NCBI RefSeq assembly: GCF_002810445.1
Contig: NZ_NEXS01000005.1
Coordinates: 119,170 to 183,169, forward strand
Direction: 5' to 3'
Length of the DNA stretch: 64,000 nt
DNA from: Advenella sp. S44
GTDB taxonomy: Bacteria > Pseudomonadota > Gammaproteobacteria > Burkholderiales > Burkholderiaceae_B
Shown: positions 47,529-55,962 of the stretch, piece by piece
Layout: every line of letters starts with the position of its first letter
Position numbering within the stretch: the stretch's first letter is position 1
The notes under the pieces: model-generated
The model's input: only the letters and a program-made list of their open reading frames with translations
The model's database searches: none
Told to the model about the DNA's origin: nothing
Position numbers and translations under genes: made by a program

Positions 47529-48063
47529 CGATGTACTCCTGCAGAATCAAAAAGAACCATTTTATAGGAGGTTCGCCGGTACAGGGCGCGGGAAACAGCA
47601 AGCTCGCGAAACGGGTAAACACGCATGCGGGTTTATGGGCTGTGTTCTGGCAGCGAGGGTCGTTTTATGATGATTGAGATTAAGCTTGAAATGCTTTTAT
47701 TTGAGCAAAGAATGGGCTAACGAGGCCGTCAAAGTATTAAACGAATTGAACTTGCAACAATATATCGAGACCTGAAGTAGCACCAATTCTTCGAAAGTCG
47801 GTAGCTCTGCTTCGGCAAATTACACTTGCGATCTTCACACCTTGTCCCTTTTGCTACCGTTATCGGCTGTGGGCTGCGCAACTTTGTTCTCATTTCATTT
47901 GTATTGACGGGCGCCATTTTTTGCGGCGGATATTTGAAAAATCACGACATCACGTAACCGAATATGTATTTTGTTAGATAAATGTTATATTCACAGAAGG
48001 AGGCGTTCGCAAAGGTTTCTTGCGGCCTGATGCTTGACCGCGAACCACAACCAGGAGGCCAGG
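47529..48063. other. gene-poor stretch
   Basis: About 535 bases, AT-rich on the right. One short plus-strand frame (47830-47957) ends in a hydrophobic segment, LISFVLTGAIFCGGYLKN, that could be the end of a small membrane protein, but no start or ribosome site supports a gene. Confidence 0.5.
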
Positions 48064-48243
48064 ATGGACGATTTGAGTCAACAAAATACAAATTATCTGA
48101 CGACTTTAGAGAGCGAGTTTCAGCGGGAAGAAGCGGAGCTGCGCAGGTGGCTGGACACGAATGTAACCGACCTGGCATCGCGCAAATGGTACCTTGAGCG
48201 CCAGCGCGAGGATCATGCAGCCCGGGGCAGAAAGATTAGCTGA
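48064..48243 (+). CDS. 59-aa charged helical protein
   Basis: MDDLSQQNTNYLTTLESEFQ begins a short, highly charged sequence that should form one long helix (EFQREEAELRRWLDT, RKWYLERQREDH). An AGGAGGCCAGG ribosome site directly precedes the ATG, which is the main support. No family recognised. Confidence 0.6.
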   Translation: MDDLSQQNTNYLTTLESEFQREEAELRRWLDTNVTDLASRKWYLERQREDHAARGRKIS

Positions 48244-48284
48244 CAGTTATAGAAAGCATGCACAAGCAAAGCAGGATTTTTCAT

Positions 48285-48647
48285 ATGTCATCAATCCGAA
48301 ACGCTGCGCTAGTATGCACGCTTGTGATGCTTTCCATTCTGCTCATACCGCCGGCGCAAGCCCGAAACTATCCGTGCTCTGGCGCCAAAGGCGGTATATC
48401 CCATTGCCAGGGCGAAACGTTCATATGCAACGACGGGTCCGTGAGTGCGTCAAAAAAGGATTGCAGAGCAACGCTCGGGCGCGGCAACGCATCCGCAGCC
48501 CACCTGTTCTCCAATAATCGCAACATGACCCCGTCTGCCCAAAAAGATGACAACTGTCGTTGCCGTAGCGGCACATATTGCACCGGCCCCAGGGGCGGAA
48601 AGTTTTGCTATAGCGATTCCGGGCGCAAGAGTTATTTAAGGAAATAA
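48285..48647 (+). CDS. secreted Cys-rich small protein
   Basis: A 120-aa secreted protein: signal peptide MSSIRNAALVCTLVMLSILLIPPAQA, then RNYPCSGAKGGISHCQGETF and ICNDGSVSASKKDC, and a second Cys-rich part CRCRSGTYCTGPRGGKFC ending SYLRK. The eight or so cysteines suggest disulphide bonds. Similar proteins with the PCSGxKGGIxHC and CRSGxYCTGPRGG motifs occur widely in Proteobacteria without a known role. ATG 48285 has AGGA 8 bases upstream, better than ATG 48258. Confidence 0.82.
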   Translation: MSSIRNAALVCTLVMLSILLIPPAQARNYPCSGAKGGISHCQGETFICNDGSVSASKKDCRATLGRGNASAAHLFSNNRNMTPSAQKDDNCRCRSGTYCTGPRGGKFCYSDSGRKSYLRK

Positions 48648-48836
48648 CCTGTTGCTCGGCGCATGGGGGTCGTTACCTTGTAAGCTGGGCAAATGGCATG
48701 AATTTCTTCCAATCTGAGTAGCTGGCTTGGACAATGGTCGGTTAAACTATATCGGCCTTGCCCGCGCGGCCATCGCTCACCAGCCGCCTTGCTACATTGC
48801 GAGAATGCGGCAACACAATTGTCATGCCCTGTTGTT

Positions 48837-49118
48837 CTAGCCGCAGGTTACACGGTCAATCTTTCCGTTCTTGCCAACATGTATATTCAAACGATGTGCT
48901 GAATAATCCATCGTGACGACGGTGTCTGGATGAATAACCCGGGTGGTCTTGGGCAAGGTAGATTTGTCCAAAGCGGTTTCCTGCGTACCCACCAGGCTTT
49001 GGCGGCTACTGGCGCCACATTGATCTTCTGCCTGAGCCTGTCCTGATGCAGACGTGGGCATGGGCGCCTGGCAAGCAGCAAGCACAAAGAGTGGAATGAC
49101 GGCGATGAGTTGTTTCAT
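48837..49118 (-). CDS. peptidase inhibitor I78 family lipoprotein
   Basis: A 93-aa lipoprotein: signal KQLIAVIPLFVLAAC, then the I78 fold: DQCGASSRQSLVGTQETALD, VIHPDTVVTMDYSAHRLNIHVGKNGKIDRVTCG, with the two Cys that bond in the family and the reactive loop. I78 proteins inhibit chymotrypsin-like serine proteases; a membrane-bound form may guard the periplasm. AAAGGAG precedes the ATG. Confidence 0.9.
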   Translation of the reverse strand: MKQLIAVIPLFVLAACQAPMPTSASGQAQAEDQCGASSRQSLVGTQETALDKSTLPKTTRVIHPDTVVTMDYSAHRLNIHVGKNGKIDRVTCG

Positions 49119-49255
49119 AAATGCTCCTTTTGATCGACCCCTTCATTTATACACTAAATGGGTCTGTGACTTTGTCAAATCATACGGTTTGATTACGTTT
49201 GCAATTGGGACGGCGAGCCCTCGCTTGCTTTGTTTGGTCTGTTTTCCTGATCTGC

Positions 49256-49894
49256 TCAAGGAGAATCCAGAGTGTACTCTAGCGCCCAAAAATATTGCCA
49301 CTGGTGATAATTGCAAGATGTCGAATACGGAGACACTGCGGCGAGCAATTGTTCACGCGTCGGAAAATTCTTGAGCACCCGGTGTGTTGCACCATCATCC
49401 AACCTGCGCACTTGATAGATGTTACCGTCACTGTCACGGTCCGCAATGGGCGTGCTACTGCCGGCCACAAAACGATTATCAAGAAAGACGATCCTGGCAC
49501 CTGGCTTAAGCGCTTGATGAAGACCAACGAGAAACGGGGCGATGCTCGCCTGTGGAATATGAGACCACCAAAATCCGGCAAAAGCCGCATCGAACAAGCC
49601 GTCGAAAGCCGGCAGATCGTATGCATCTGCCTGCATTAAATGCACATTGCTTGTGGCGATGCGGCCAGCTGCAATACGCAGCGTTTCCGTTGCGGCGTCC
49701 AGCGCCACGACCCGCTTTGCTAATGGCGCGTAGAACTGAGTCCAATAGCCGGTACCACACGCGATCTCAAGAACTGACCGATCAGCAAAAAGCGCTGGCA
49801 GCCAAAGCTGCAATTTTTGGAGATTGGCCTGTCGTTCGGGCTTGGCATAGATTCTGTCGTATTCATTCGCTCGCGCTGCGTAATAATCTTTCAT
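49256..49894 (-). CDS. class I SAM-dependent methyltransferase
   Basis: A 212-aa methyltransferase. Motif I is VLEIACGTGYWTQ (residues 40-52), the acidic end of beta-2 is VALDAATETL, motif III is LMQADAYDLPAFDGLFDAAFAG and motif V is PGARIVFLDNR. The substrate is not shown by sequence. AAAGG lies before the ATG. It is a monocistronic minus-strand gene. Confidence 0.92.
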   Translation of the reverse strand: MKDYYAARANEYDRIYAKPERQANLQKLQLWLPALFADRSVLEIACGTGYWTQFYAPLAKRVVALDAATETLRIAAGRIATSNVHLMQADAYDLPAFDGLFDAAFAGFWWSHIPQASIAPFLVGLHQALKPGARIVFLDNRFVAGSSTPIADRDSDGNIYQVRRLDDGATHRVLKNFPTREQLLAAVSPYSTSCNYHQWQYFWALEYTLDSP

Positions 49895-49934
49895 CGACTA
49901 CCTTTTTTTAAAAATCACATCTGAGATACGGTTA

Positions 49935-50205
49935 ATACATGCGGGTTGTGTACATGCGGGGTGTGTTCAATATATGTAAGGTACTGTCATTACGTTAGGG
50001 ACATCAATACGTGAGGAGGTGCGCTCAGTGCCAAGGCGCGCTTAGGAACAAGGTACGCTCAGTAGGTGTGACGCGCTTTCAATAAACGTGCGCGTTGAAT
50101 CCTTGTGGGATGCGTGCAATTTATGAAATGCACTCTTGATATGTAGAGTGCGCTCAATAAGGTCAGGTCGGGTCAATACTTGTGAAACACGCTCAATTTT
50201 AGTAT
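49935..50205. repeat. long decayed repeat tract before the FMN riboswitch
   Basis: Phrases of the type GTGCGCTCAATAA, GTACGCTCAGTAG, GCGCTTTCAATAA, ATGCGTGCAATTT and CACGCTCAATTT recur every 20-35 bases from about 49935 to 50205. No coding potential is seen from 49895 to 50488 and the tract looks like an old tandem array. Confidence 0.65.
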
Positions 50206-50488
50206 TAATTGGTGCTTACCCGGCCGTTAACGCTCAACGGAAAACAATACGGGCTTTCCAGGCATGCATCGCCAGTCTTCTTTGCACGCGGCGACGAGCT
50301 GCCGTCTTATTTGCTCTGGCCTGTGGGAATCTCAATCCAAATTGGGATAACGTCGCAATTTGAACGTTCGGATACCTGGACACGCTGGATTCGTGATATT
50401 CGTTGCCGACATATCGCTCTGCGCATGGGAACGTAGTGCTACAATTTGCGCGCGGGCTCTTCTTCGGCGTTGCTGACAAAGAGCCGCA

Positions 50489-50650
50489 CGTTCTCAGGGC
50501 GGGGTGTAATTCCCCACCGGCGGTAATGGCGTCCTAGACGCTAAGCCCGCGAGCGCTTGCCTGTGCAGCATACCTCACGCACTAGCAAGGTCAGCAGATC
50601 TGGTGAGATTCCAGAGCCGACGGTCACAGTCCGGATAAAGAGAGAGCGGG
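50489..50650 (+). ncRNA. FMN riboswitch (RFN element)
   Basis: The conserved RFN blocks occur in order: TTCTCAGGGCGGGGTG, AATTCCCCACCGGCGGTAA, AGCCCGCGAGCG, AGCAGATCTGGTGAGATTC, AGAGCCGACGGTCACAGT and CCGGATAAAGAGAG. It lies 175 bases before the lumazine synthase gene. A perfect ACGCTGG/CCAGCGT hairpin follows at 50654-50672 and may be part of the switch mechanism. Confidence 0.96.
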
Positions 50651-50824
50651 ACTACGCTGGTCACGCCAGCGTGTTGGCCGGGTGCTTTGTGGTGAACTGT
50701 TTGCGCTTGTTCTTGCTGCCATTGTTTTTGGTTTGCATGCAAGCCCAAAGTTTTACTGTGCGCGCCATGCCTCTCCTGTCTATCCATGCCCTGTTTTTAT
50801 GTTCTCAAAAACAGGAGTTTTACC

Positions 50825-51325
50825 ATGCTTAAAAACGTTGTCAATCAGCCCTGCCCGGTGCACGAATCCCGTCGTATCGCCTTCATTGAAGCCGGTTGGC
50901 ACGGCGATATCGTCGAGCAGGCGAGATTGTCCTTTCTGCAAGAACTGTCGTGCCTTGACCAGGATTCTTCCTGCGTTGATATTGTCAATGTTCCGGGCGC
51001 CTTTGAAATACCCCTGCACGCCAAGCTGCTGGCCGAAAGTGGACGCTACGCTGCAGTAGTGGCTGCCGGCCTGGTGGTCAACGGCGGCATATACCGCCAT
51101 GAGTTCGTGGCGCAGGCCGTCATTTCTGCACTGATGCAAGTTCAACTGGAAACATGCGTACCGGTATTGTCTTGCGTGCTCACTCCGCGTGAATTATTTG
51201 AAGGTGAGGAGCAACACCGCTATTTCTTCGAACATTTCCGGATCAAGGGCAAAGAAGCCGCTCAGGCGTGCATTGCAACTATCGCGTCCCTGGAAGACCT
51301 TAGTCATGCTCGACAGGTGAATTAA
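50825..51325 (+). CDS. ribH: 6,7-dimethyl-8-ribityllumazine synthase, type II
   Basis: A 166-aa lumazine synthase that joins the pyrimidine and 3,4-dihydroxybutanone phosphate precursors of riboflavin. It has GAFEIPLHAKLLAES, the substrate-binding VVAAGLVVNGGIYRHEFV with the catalytic His, and LETCVPVLSCVLTPREL. The details (NGGIYRHEFVA) match the RibH2 subtype, which forms decamers, rather than the 60-mer RibH1. It stands alone, apart from other rib genes, under its own FMN riboswitch; in Brucella the RibH2 gene is also under such a switch. ATG 50825 has AGGAG. Confidence 0.93.
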   Translation: MLKNVVNQPCPVHESRRIAFIEAGWHGDIVEQARLSFLQELSCLDQDSSCVDIVNVPGAFEIPLHAKLLAESGRYAAVVAAGLVVNGGIYRHEFVAQAVISALMQVQLETCVPVLSCVLTPRELFEGEEQHRYFFEHFRIKGKEAAQACIATIASLEDLSHARQVN

Positions 51326-51446
51326 CAACGTGATCTTGCTGGAAGCTTGTTCACGATATATTAACTGGAAGATCGGCCTCATTATATTTCTGGTAAATAA
51401 ACCACGTTTTTTCCAGAAGAGTAACCACGTTATATTTTTGGAAGAA

Positions 51447-51496
51447 AAAGCCCAAACCAGTGCTTGGTATTGCCTACGCCATCGGTTTGGGCTTTC
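51447..51496 (+). terminator. hairpin terminator after ribH
   Basis: AAAGCCCAAACC pairs with GGTTTGGGCTTT around a 25-base loop. It lies 120 bases after ribH and is followed by a T-poor CGTGC, so it may serve either strand. Confidence 0.7.
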
Positions 51497-51680
51497 GTGC
51501 TCTATTGCCGAGAAACTCTTCTACCGCTTCCGTTGAGCATGCGGGCTGACTCGGCAAAGATGGAGCCAGACTCACCAAAGATAGGGCTACAATCGACCAA
51601 GGCGCCGACCTGTTGTTCTTTGACTGTCGTTGGTTATATCGAAGTACAATAAACGATCAATCTAACTTGGAGGATTATTT

Positions 51681-51902
51681 ATGGACATCGCATATTCGAA
51701 ATTTGGCGGGTCGCGTGAAATAATTAACGCCGACGAAGATTTGGACGACGCCGAGCCAGTGACTTTAAAAAAAGAACTCGTTTTTGAATTAAAGTTACCT
51801 GCGCCGGACACGAAAGAAGACAGCCTGACATTAGAGCAAAAACTTGACGCGATACTGACAGATGCAGGCATTGATCCCGCGTCTGTCAAATTATCAGGCT
51901 GA
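51681..51902 (+). CDS. small acidic protein of unknown function
   Basis: A 73-aa protein (MDIAYSKFGGSREIINADED), acidic with Asp/Glu runs in the middle and a predicted helix near the end (SLTLEQKLDAILTDAGIDPASVKLSG). A strong GGAGG ribosome site is 6 bases before the ATG. No relative recognised. It lies at the left border of the accessory region; the next 290 bases show no gene. Confidence 0.65.
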   Translation: MDIAYSKFGGSREIINADEDLDDAEPVTLKKELVFELKLPAPDTKEDSLTLEQKLDAILTDAGIDPASVKLSG

Positions 51903-52194
51903 TTATCACTAACCAATATTGACGCGCCGGTTGCCCGCCGACGCGTCTACAGTTTGTTCTGAATGAACTGGCTTGGGTTTATTCCAGGACGCAAGCGCCT
52001 GAAATACATGCGCAAGTTGGACTTGCGGCAATCACCCATGGCGAACATCAAGCGCGCAGCCACTTTTTATGACTAAATCAAGTAACGCGCAACATCGGCA
52101 ATAGCCGCTATCAGAGAAAAGAGCCGTTTATGCCAATTGTGGTAGACTGGTTTGAACGATTCCAATACAGAATTGATTCGACAGGAGCACACTC

Positions 52195-52326
52195 ATGATT
52201 GACGACACCAAAAACAAACCGTTTGGCGTTCCGAAACTATGGGAAGGCAACGGTTTCCCGATCGTTTTTATGCCCGCCTTAGTGATCGTTTGCCTGATCT
52301 TGGTATTGATTGATTCGCTTATTTGA
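52195..52326 (+). CDS. 43-aa single-pass membrane protein
   Basis: MIDDTKNKPFGVPKLW begins a very short protein with one membrane segment (FPIVFMPALVIVCLILVLI). AGGAG lies 7 bases before the ATG and stop is TGA 52324-52326. Below usual gene-finding cut-offs. No family known. Confidence 0.6.
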   Translation: MIDDTKNKPFGVPKLWEGNGFPIVFMPALVIVCLILVLIDSLI

Positions 52327-52412
52327 TCGGTTCATTTATGGGATCCAATTCGGCAACAGTCAGCGATGAACAGCTAGCGCAGCTCGCGGGCATTGATTTC
52401 TTCATCGAATGA

Positions 52413-52922
52413 GTGAACGCGGGTCTAAGCGAAAGAGGATTTGCGCAGACAGGGTTTAATCGCGAGGCCGAATTAAACGCATACCGTTTGCTTAAACTGC
52501 GGGGCGCATATAAAATCTCGCATCTTTACCCTTTCCCATCTGACGTTATAGTTATGAGTGCATTTTGTGTATTCGGCATGACAGATGTCATCGCTAGACA
52601 ATCGGCAAGTAAGAAAGCCCCTCCGCCCGAATGGAATGCCTCTACAGAGGCCTTCTATGACAATTATGAAGAACATATATACAAAACAGGCGCGCACCGG
52701 CAGGTATCCCTCACCTTCGATGCGCCGCAATTCTGCCAGGACTGGATTGAGCTTGCCAAGAAGCATATGCGCACACGCGGCTTAAAAATCATGTATCGCG
52801 GCCCGGTGACCGACAAACATGGCATGCCCCGAATCAATAAAAAGACCAACGAGCCGGTTATGGGTTGGATGCCTTATGACGAGAGCGAGGAAATGCGAAA
52901 TAAAACAGGCGCTTTTTTGTAA
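52413..52922 (+). CDS. hypothetical protein, start uncertain
   Basis: A frame of 169 codons opening GTG at 52413 directly after the stop of a 24-codon frame (52338-52412, MGSNSATVSDEQLAQLAGID). The C-terminal half (from ATG 52554) looks protein-like: FYDNYEEHIYKTGAHRQVSLTFDAP, FCQDWIELAKKHMRTRGLKIMYRGPVTDKHG, MGWMPYDESEEMRNK. The N-terminal half is less sure. Function unknown. Confidence 0.5.
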   Translation: MNAGLSERGFAQTGFNREAELNAYRLLKLRGAYKISHLYPFPSDVIVMSAFCVFGMTDVIARQSASKKAPPPEWNASTEAFYDNYEEHIYKTGAHRQVSLTFDAPQFCQDWIELAKKHMRTRGLKIMYRGPVTDKHGMPRINKKTNEPVMGWMPYDESEEMRNKTGAFL

Positions 52923-53346
52923 TCTGGCGGCTACTTTCCATGACTGGGAGTAGCATAGACTTTGTGCCATCGCTTGCGACAAAAAAAAACATGCTTGGTC
53001 TGCTCTGCTTGCCATAGAGCATAGTCAGATCGCATACCTGCCTACGACACATTGCTTCTGAATCTTATTCAGGCGGGCATTACTGGCCGGTGATCGCTTA
53101 TACCAGAGTAGCGCATCCTCCAAAACTGGCGGTCAATCGACGCGCTGCCCGCCAGTTTGCAAATCACCATCGGAGTTGAGCCCGGCGGTACATTGGATTT
53201 GAAACCTGGCTCCACATTGAATATGTTGCTCATGCCTGTGAAGCGCGTGGAAATATACTCACATTATGGTTCTGCCTGCATGATTCTTCCGCACATGTAA
53301 CCGCCCTCCTGTTTTTATACTTCCGGCACTTTTCTTACTGTATAAA
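52923..53346. other. gene-poor stretch
   Basis: About 420 bases without a supported gene, leading into the SOS box at 53347. A short TACTGT direct repeat (53336 and 53347) is at its right end. Confidence 0.6.
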
Positions 53347-53366
53347 TACTGTTTATTTATACAGTA
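53347..53366 (+). promoter_or_regulatory. perfect SOS (LexA) box
   Basis: TACTGT-TTATTTAT-ACAGTA matches the Gram-negative LexA consensus CTGT-N8-ACAG with both arms perfect and an AT-only spacer. It ends 10 bases before the ATG of the 53376 gene, so bound LexA would cover the start region. A further TACTGT lies 11 bases to its left. Confidence 0.85.
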
Positions 53367-53375
53367 TTTTTTAAC

Positions 53376-53738
53376 ATGGCTATCGACTGGTCAATAAACG
53401 ACCCAAATCCAAAGCGCAAGGTTACGCGCGAGGAAGTAAAGGAATTGTTTTGCAGTTGCGAATCACTGAATCAATATCAACTGATCTCGCACATCAACAA
53501 CACCGGAAAAAACGCTTTGCACCGATTTCTGGCGATTTATGGCAAATATGATTGCGGCCTTGACGCTTGGCCACTGTGGGTCGACAAGCTGGAGACGGTT
53601 GCCCATCGGCATATTCTCAAGCATTACGACGGTAATCTGTACGCTGAATCAAATGAAACCCGGAACGGCGAATCTTGGGGGATGATAGTGAAATGGTTTT
53701 ATTTTGACTGGTATGTGAAAAAGAAAGTACATAAATAG
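53376..53738 (+). CDS. small SOS-linked protein of unknown function
   Basis: A 120-aa protein (MAIDWSINDPNPKRKVTREE) with a predicted helical core (VKELFCSCESLNQYQLISHINN, KLETVAHRHILKHYDG) and an aromatic C-terminus (SWGMIVKWFYFDWYVKKK). No family recognised. No Shine-Dalgarno motif fits between the SOS box and the ATG, so translation may be leaderless or start differently. The LexA site is the best clue: a DNA-damage-induced product, possibly a phage-type or division-control protein. Confidence 0.7.
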   Translation: MAIDWSINDPNPKRKVTREEVKELFCSCESLNQYQLISHINNTGKNALHRFLAIYGKYDCGLDAWPLWVDKLETVAHRHILKHYDGNLYAESNETRNGESWGMIVKWFYFDWYVKKKVHK

Positions 53739-53872
53739 GAGCGCTTTAGCCGTACTGTTGGATCAAGATTTATATGTAGTATGGAGCATCGGTGTTTGGT
53801 ATAGGCCTAAACTTTCCGGGTATTTGTACAGTAAACTCCCTATTTGCACCATAGACCGCTGAGCGAGTTTGT

Positions 53873-54298
53873 ATGACCGAATATGCTATAGAAATGACCG
53901 ATGAAATTACCGACGAGATGGATGAAGTCATTCGTGATGGGCTAAACGCCTACAACGACGAAATAACCGAGTACAGTGATAGAAGGTCTCTCGCTATCGT
54001 CGTCAAGGACACGCGCACAGGACATGTGATCGGCGGGATGTTAGGTAGGTCGTCCCTAGGGCTCCTCTTCATAGAACTTGTATTTCTGCCAAAAACTTTA
54101 CGAAATAGCGGCTTGGGTTCCGCCCTGCTCAAGAAATTCGAGGACGAAGGCCGTGCTCGAGGCTGTTTGTCTGCGGTACTGTATACGATTAGTTTTCAAG
54201 CACCGGAATTTTACGAGAAACACGGGTGGCATAAATTCGGAGAAGTTTCGTGTAATCCACCAGGTACCAGTCGAATCTTTATGAGTAAGCCATTATAA
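53873..54298 (+). CDS. GNAT-family N-acetyltransferase
   Basis: A 141-aa GNAT protein. Motif A (acetyl-CoA site) reads VFLPKTLRNSGLGSALLKKFEDEGRARG, close to Q/R-x-x-G-x-G/A, and the end YEKHGWHKFGEV is the usual motif B strand-helix. The acceptor is unknown. Its last 20 bases overlap the convergent antitoxin pseudogene. Confidence 0.88.
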   Translation: MTEYAIEMTDEITDEMDEVIRDGLNAYNDEITEYSDRRSLAIVVKDTRTGHVIGGMLGRSSLGLLFIELVFLPKTLRNSGLGSALLKKFEDEGRARGCLSAVLYTISFQAPEFYEKHGWHKFGEVSCNPPGTSRIFMSKPL

Positions 54299-54735
54299 AT
54301 TTCAACACCTGGTCCGGCGAATTTTTACTTTTCAGCTCCAGCGTATGGCAGTGTTTGGAGAAAAAATGGGCAATTACGCAGCTTCCTTCCATCCTGATTT
54401 TTGTATTCTCAAAAGCCAGCTTGTCAGCGTCAGATTCTGCATCCAACTCAATAATATGCTCCAAAATAATATGCTCCAAAACATCGCAAATCGCTTCCTT
54501 GCCATCAAGGCGAGCCAAATAGACAACTTTCACAAGCCGTTGCGCTGCTACCGGAATCTTGCCGCCTCGTTCCCCACAGAGAAACGCTTTGCTCGGAAGG
54601 CCCGACAATCTGCGCAAGACGAGTCTGGGAAAGACCCAATTCCTTCCGCAAAAACCGAAGATCAGATCCTGTAAGATGCGACTTGCGAATCAAAGCACGC
54701 CCGATTACCTGGTGAAGCTGATCAGCGTCTGACAT
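54279..54735 (-). pseudogene. HTH antitoxin (MqsA/HigA-like), frameshifted
   Basis: The start (MSDADQLHQVIGRALIRKSHLTGSDLRFLRKELGLSQTRLAQIVGPSEQSVSLW) is a clear helix-turn-helix antitoxin. An extra G in a G-run (CCCC on plus at 54572-54575) shifts the frame: the W-E-R-G motif expected next is found in the other frame, which continues GGKIPVAAQRLVKVVYLARLDGKEAI and so on to TAA 54279. In the original frame translation ends at 54505. A 15-base tandem duplication (54450-54479) adds LEHII in frame downstream. If the G is a sequencing error the gene is intact; otherwise it is dead. Confidence 0.85.
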
Positions 54736-54831
54736 GGATACGGCCTTCTCGCCATGAATAATCCTTTCTGAGTACCCATTGGACAGCCATACATTAGGAA
54801 TGTCCTGAGTCTGTATAGTGATACATATCGT

Positions 54832-55114
54832 TCACTTTTTAAAAACCGTAATAGCCGCTAAATAATTTCCGTTTTCTTCAAGTTCAAGTGCGACGCAAAC
54901 ATGAATCTGATCGCCGGCGCATGGTGCACTTCCAATCGCCATATACAGACAACTGCGCCGGCTCGACAATACTTCCTTTGTGTAGGCACGAATAAATCTG
55001 TGTTTGACTTATCTTTCTCTCCTGCATGCCTACCTTCGCGTGCTTCAAGATGTAGACACGACTAGTGTTTTCGGCAATTTCGCGAATAATTTTTAGCATT
55101 TTCGCATCATTCAT
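54832..55114 (-). pseudogene. DUF4258 toxin-like protein, frameshifted
   Basis: The start (MNDAKMLKIIREIAENTS, then VYILKHAKVGMQERKISQTQIYSCLHKGSIVEPAQ) matches DUF4258, the toxin-like partner often paired with HTH antitoxins. After GDWKCTM the frame breaks near 54910-54917; the lost end, GDQIHVCVALELEENGNYLAAITVFKK, is readable in another frame up to TGA 54832. In the original frame the protein ends at 54884 with a meaningless tail. It precedes the antitoxin pseudogene on the same strand. Confidence 0.82.
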
Positions 55115-55136
55115 CTTGCAAGGGAGTGCCTGTACC

Positions 55137-55159
55137 ATACCCATAATTATTATGGGTAT
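55137..55159. promoter_or_regulatory. perfect palindrome, probable toxin-antitoxin operator
   Basis: ATACCCATAAT and ATTATGGGTAT form a perfect 11-base inverted repeat around one central base, 22 bases before the toxin ATG. Position and symmetry fit autoregulation by an HTH antitoxin dimer. Confidence 0.85.
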
Positions 55160-55174
55160 TCTTCGCAAAATCAT

Positions 55175-55752
55175 GTCCTCTATGGATCAAACAGCTGCAT
55201 GTATTACTTTTTCTGCAAAACAGTGAGACGCACTGTAGCGGCATTTTTTTGCTACTTACTTAGCTTAAGTGTACTGGTTGGCAAAAGCACAACATGGTAA
55301 GCGGCGTAATAGTAGCCGCACGATTGCGTTCCCGAAGAAGGCTTTTTGTGAATGCGCATTATGTTTAAGAAAGTCGCGGATGAAAGACTTGGCAACTTCG
55401 GCAGACATTGAACTACATACCCACGCCCTATTGCGATGCAAGCCTACGACAATGACGTATGAACGGCGTTCAACCGTACCTTGCATCAGTTGCTATAGCA
55501 GCGTGGACACGCAGTAAGGTTATTTCAATCAACAATTGCAAACTCGGAAATGACCGATGCAGATTCGGCCCGCGACTTGGCTAGAATTGCTGCCGCTGCG
55601 CCTGTTGTCTTATATGCACTGCCGGCATTAATTTCGGATGCAGAGGATGTCGTGGCGTTCAACAGGCAATAAGGGTTTAACGACGTGGTCGTCCAGAGTA
55701 TGGAGCAGATTAACTCGGCCACGGTAATTGCACAAATTACAGGAAACCGCTA
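55175..55752. other. gene-poor stretch with possible phage relic
   Basis: No solid gene. A 40-codon frame at 55550-55672 (SARDLARIAAAAPVVLYALPALISD) recalls the ARLIAAAPELLEALE motif common in small phage proteins and may be a relic. Another frame on the minus strand (55265-55486) lacks a ribosome site. Confidence 0.45.
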
Positions 55753-55962
55753 ATGAACCAGGTAACCCAAGTCAACGTACTGAACGGTGAAGTGAAATTT
55801 ACATATGAGGATGGCAGCCAAAGGACGCTAAACGAGAGCGGCGCTAAATCCTTTTTCAATTACGTGGAAGCGTCCAGAGAGATCTCCATCGACTTTGCCA
55901 CCCCGCAGCGCCGTCTGATATATGTGGCTAATCGGTATTTTGGGTGTGACGTGTATGACTGA
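55753..55962 (+). CDS. 69-aa hypothetical protein
   Basis: MNQVTQVNVLNGEVKFTYED starts a short protein with alternating beta-type pattern, then EASREISIDFATPQRRLIYVANRYFGCDVYD. AGGAAA lies 7 bases before the ATG. No relative recognised; a phage or plasmid origin is possible from context. Confidence 0.5.
   Translation: MNQVTQVNVLNGEVKFTYEDGSQRTLNESGAKSFFNYVEASREISIDFATPQRRLIYVANRYFGCDVYD

Noticed and set aside
47729..47957. Short frames on both strands, one with a hydrophobic end
   Set aside because: No start codon with ribosome site; too short to support.
50654..50672. Perfect hairpin after the FMN aptamer as a terminator
   Set aside because: There is no T-run after it; it is more likely part of the expression platform or a protective stem.
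55265..55486. 73-codon minus-strand frame
   Set aside because: ATG present but no ribosome site or recognised family, and a plus-strand frame covers the same DNA.
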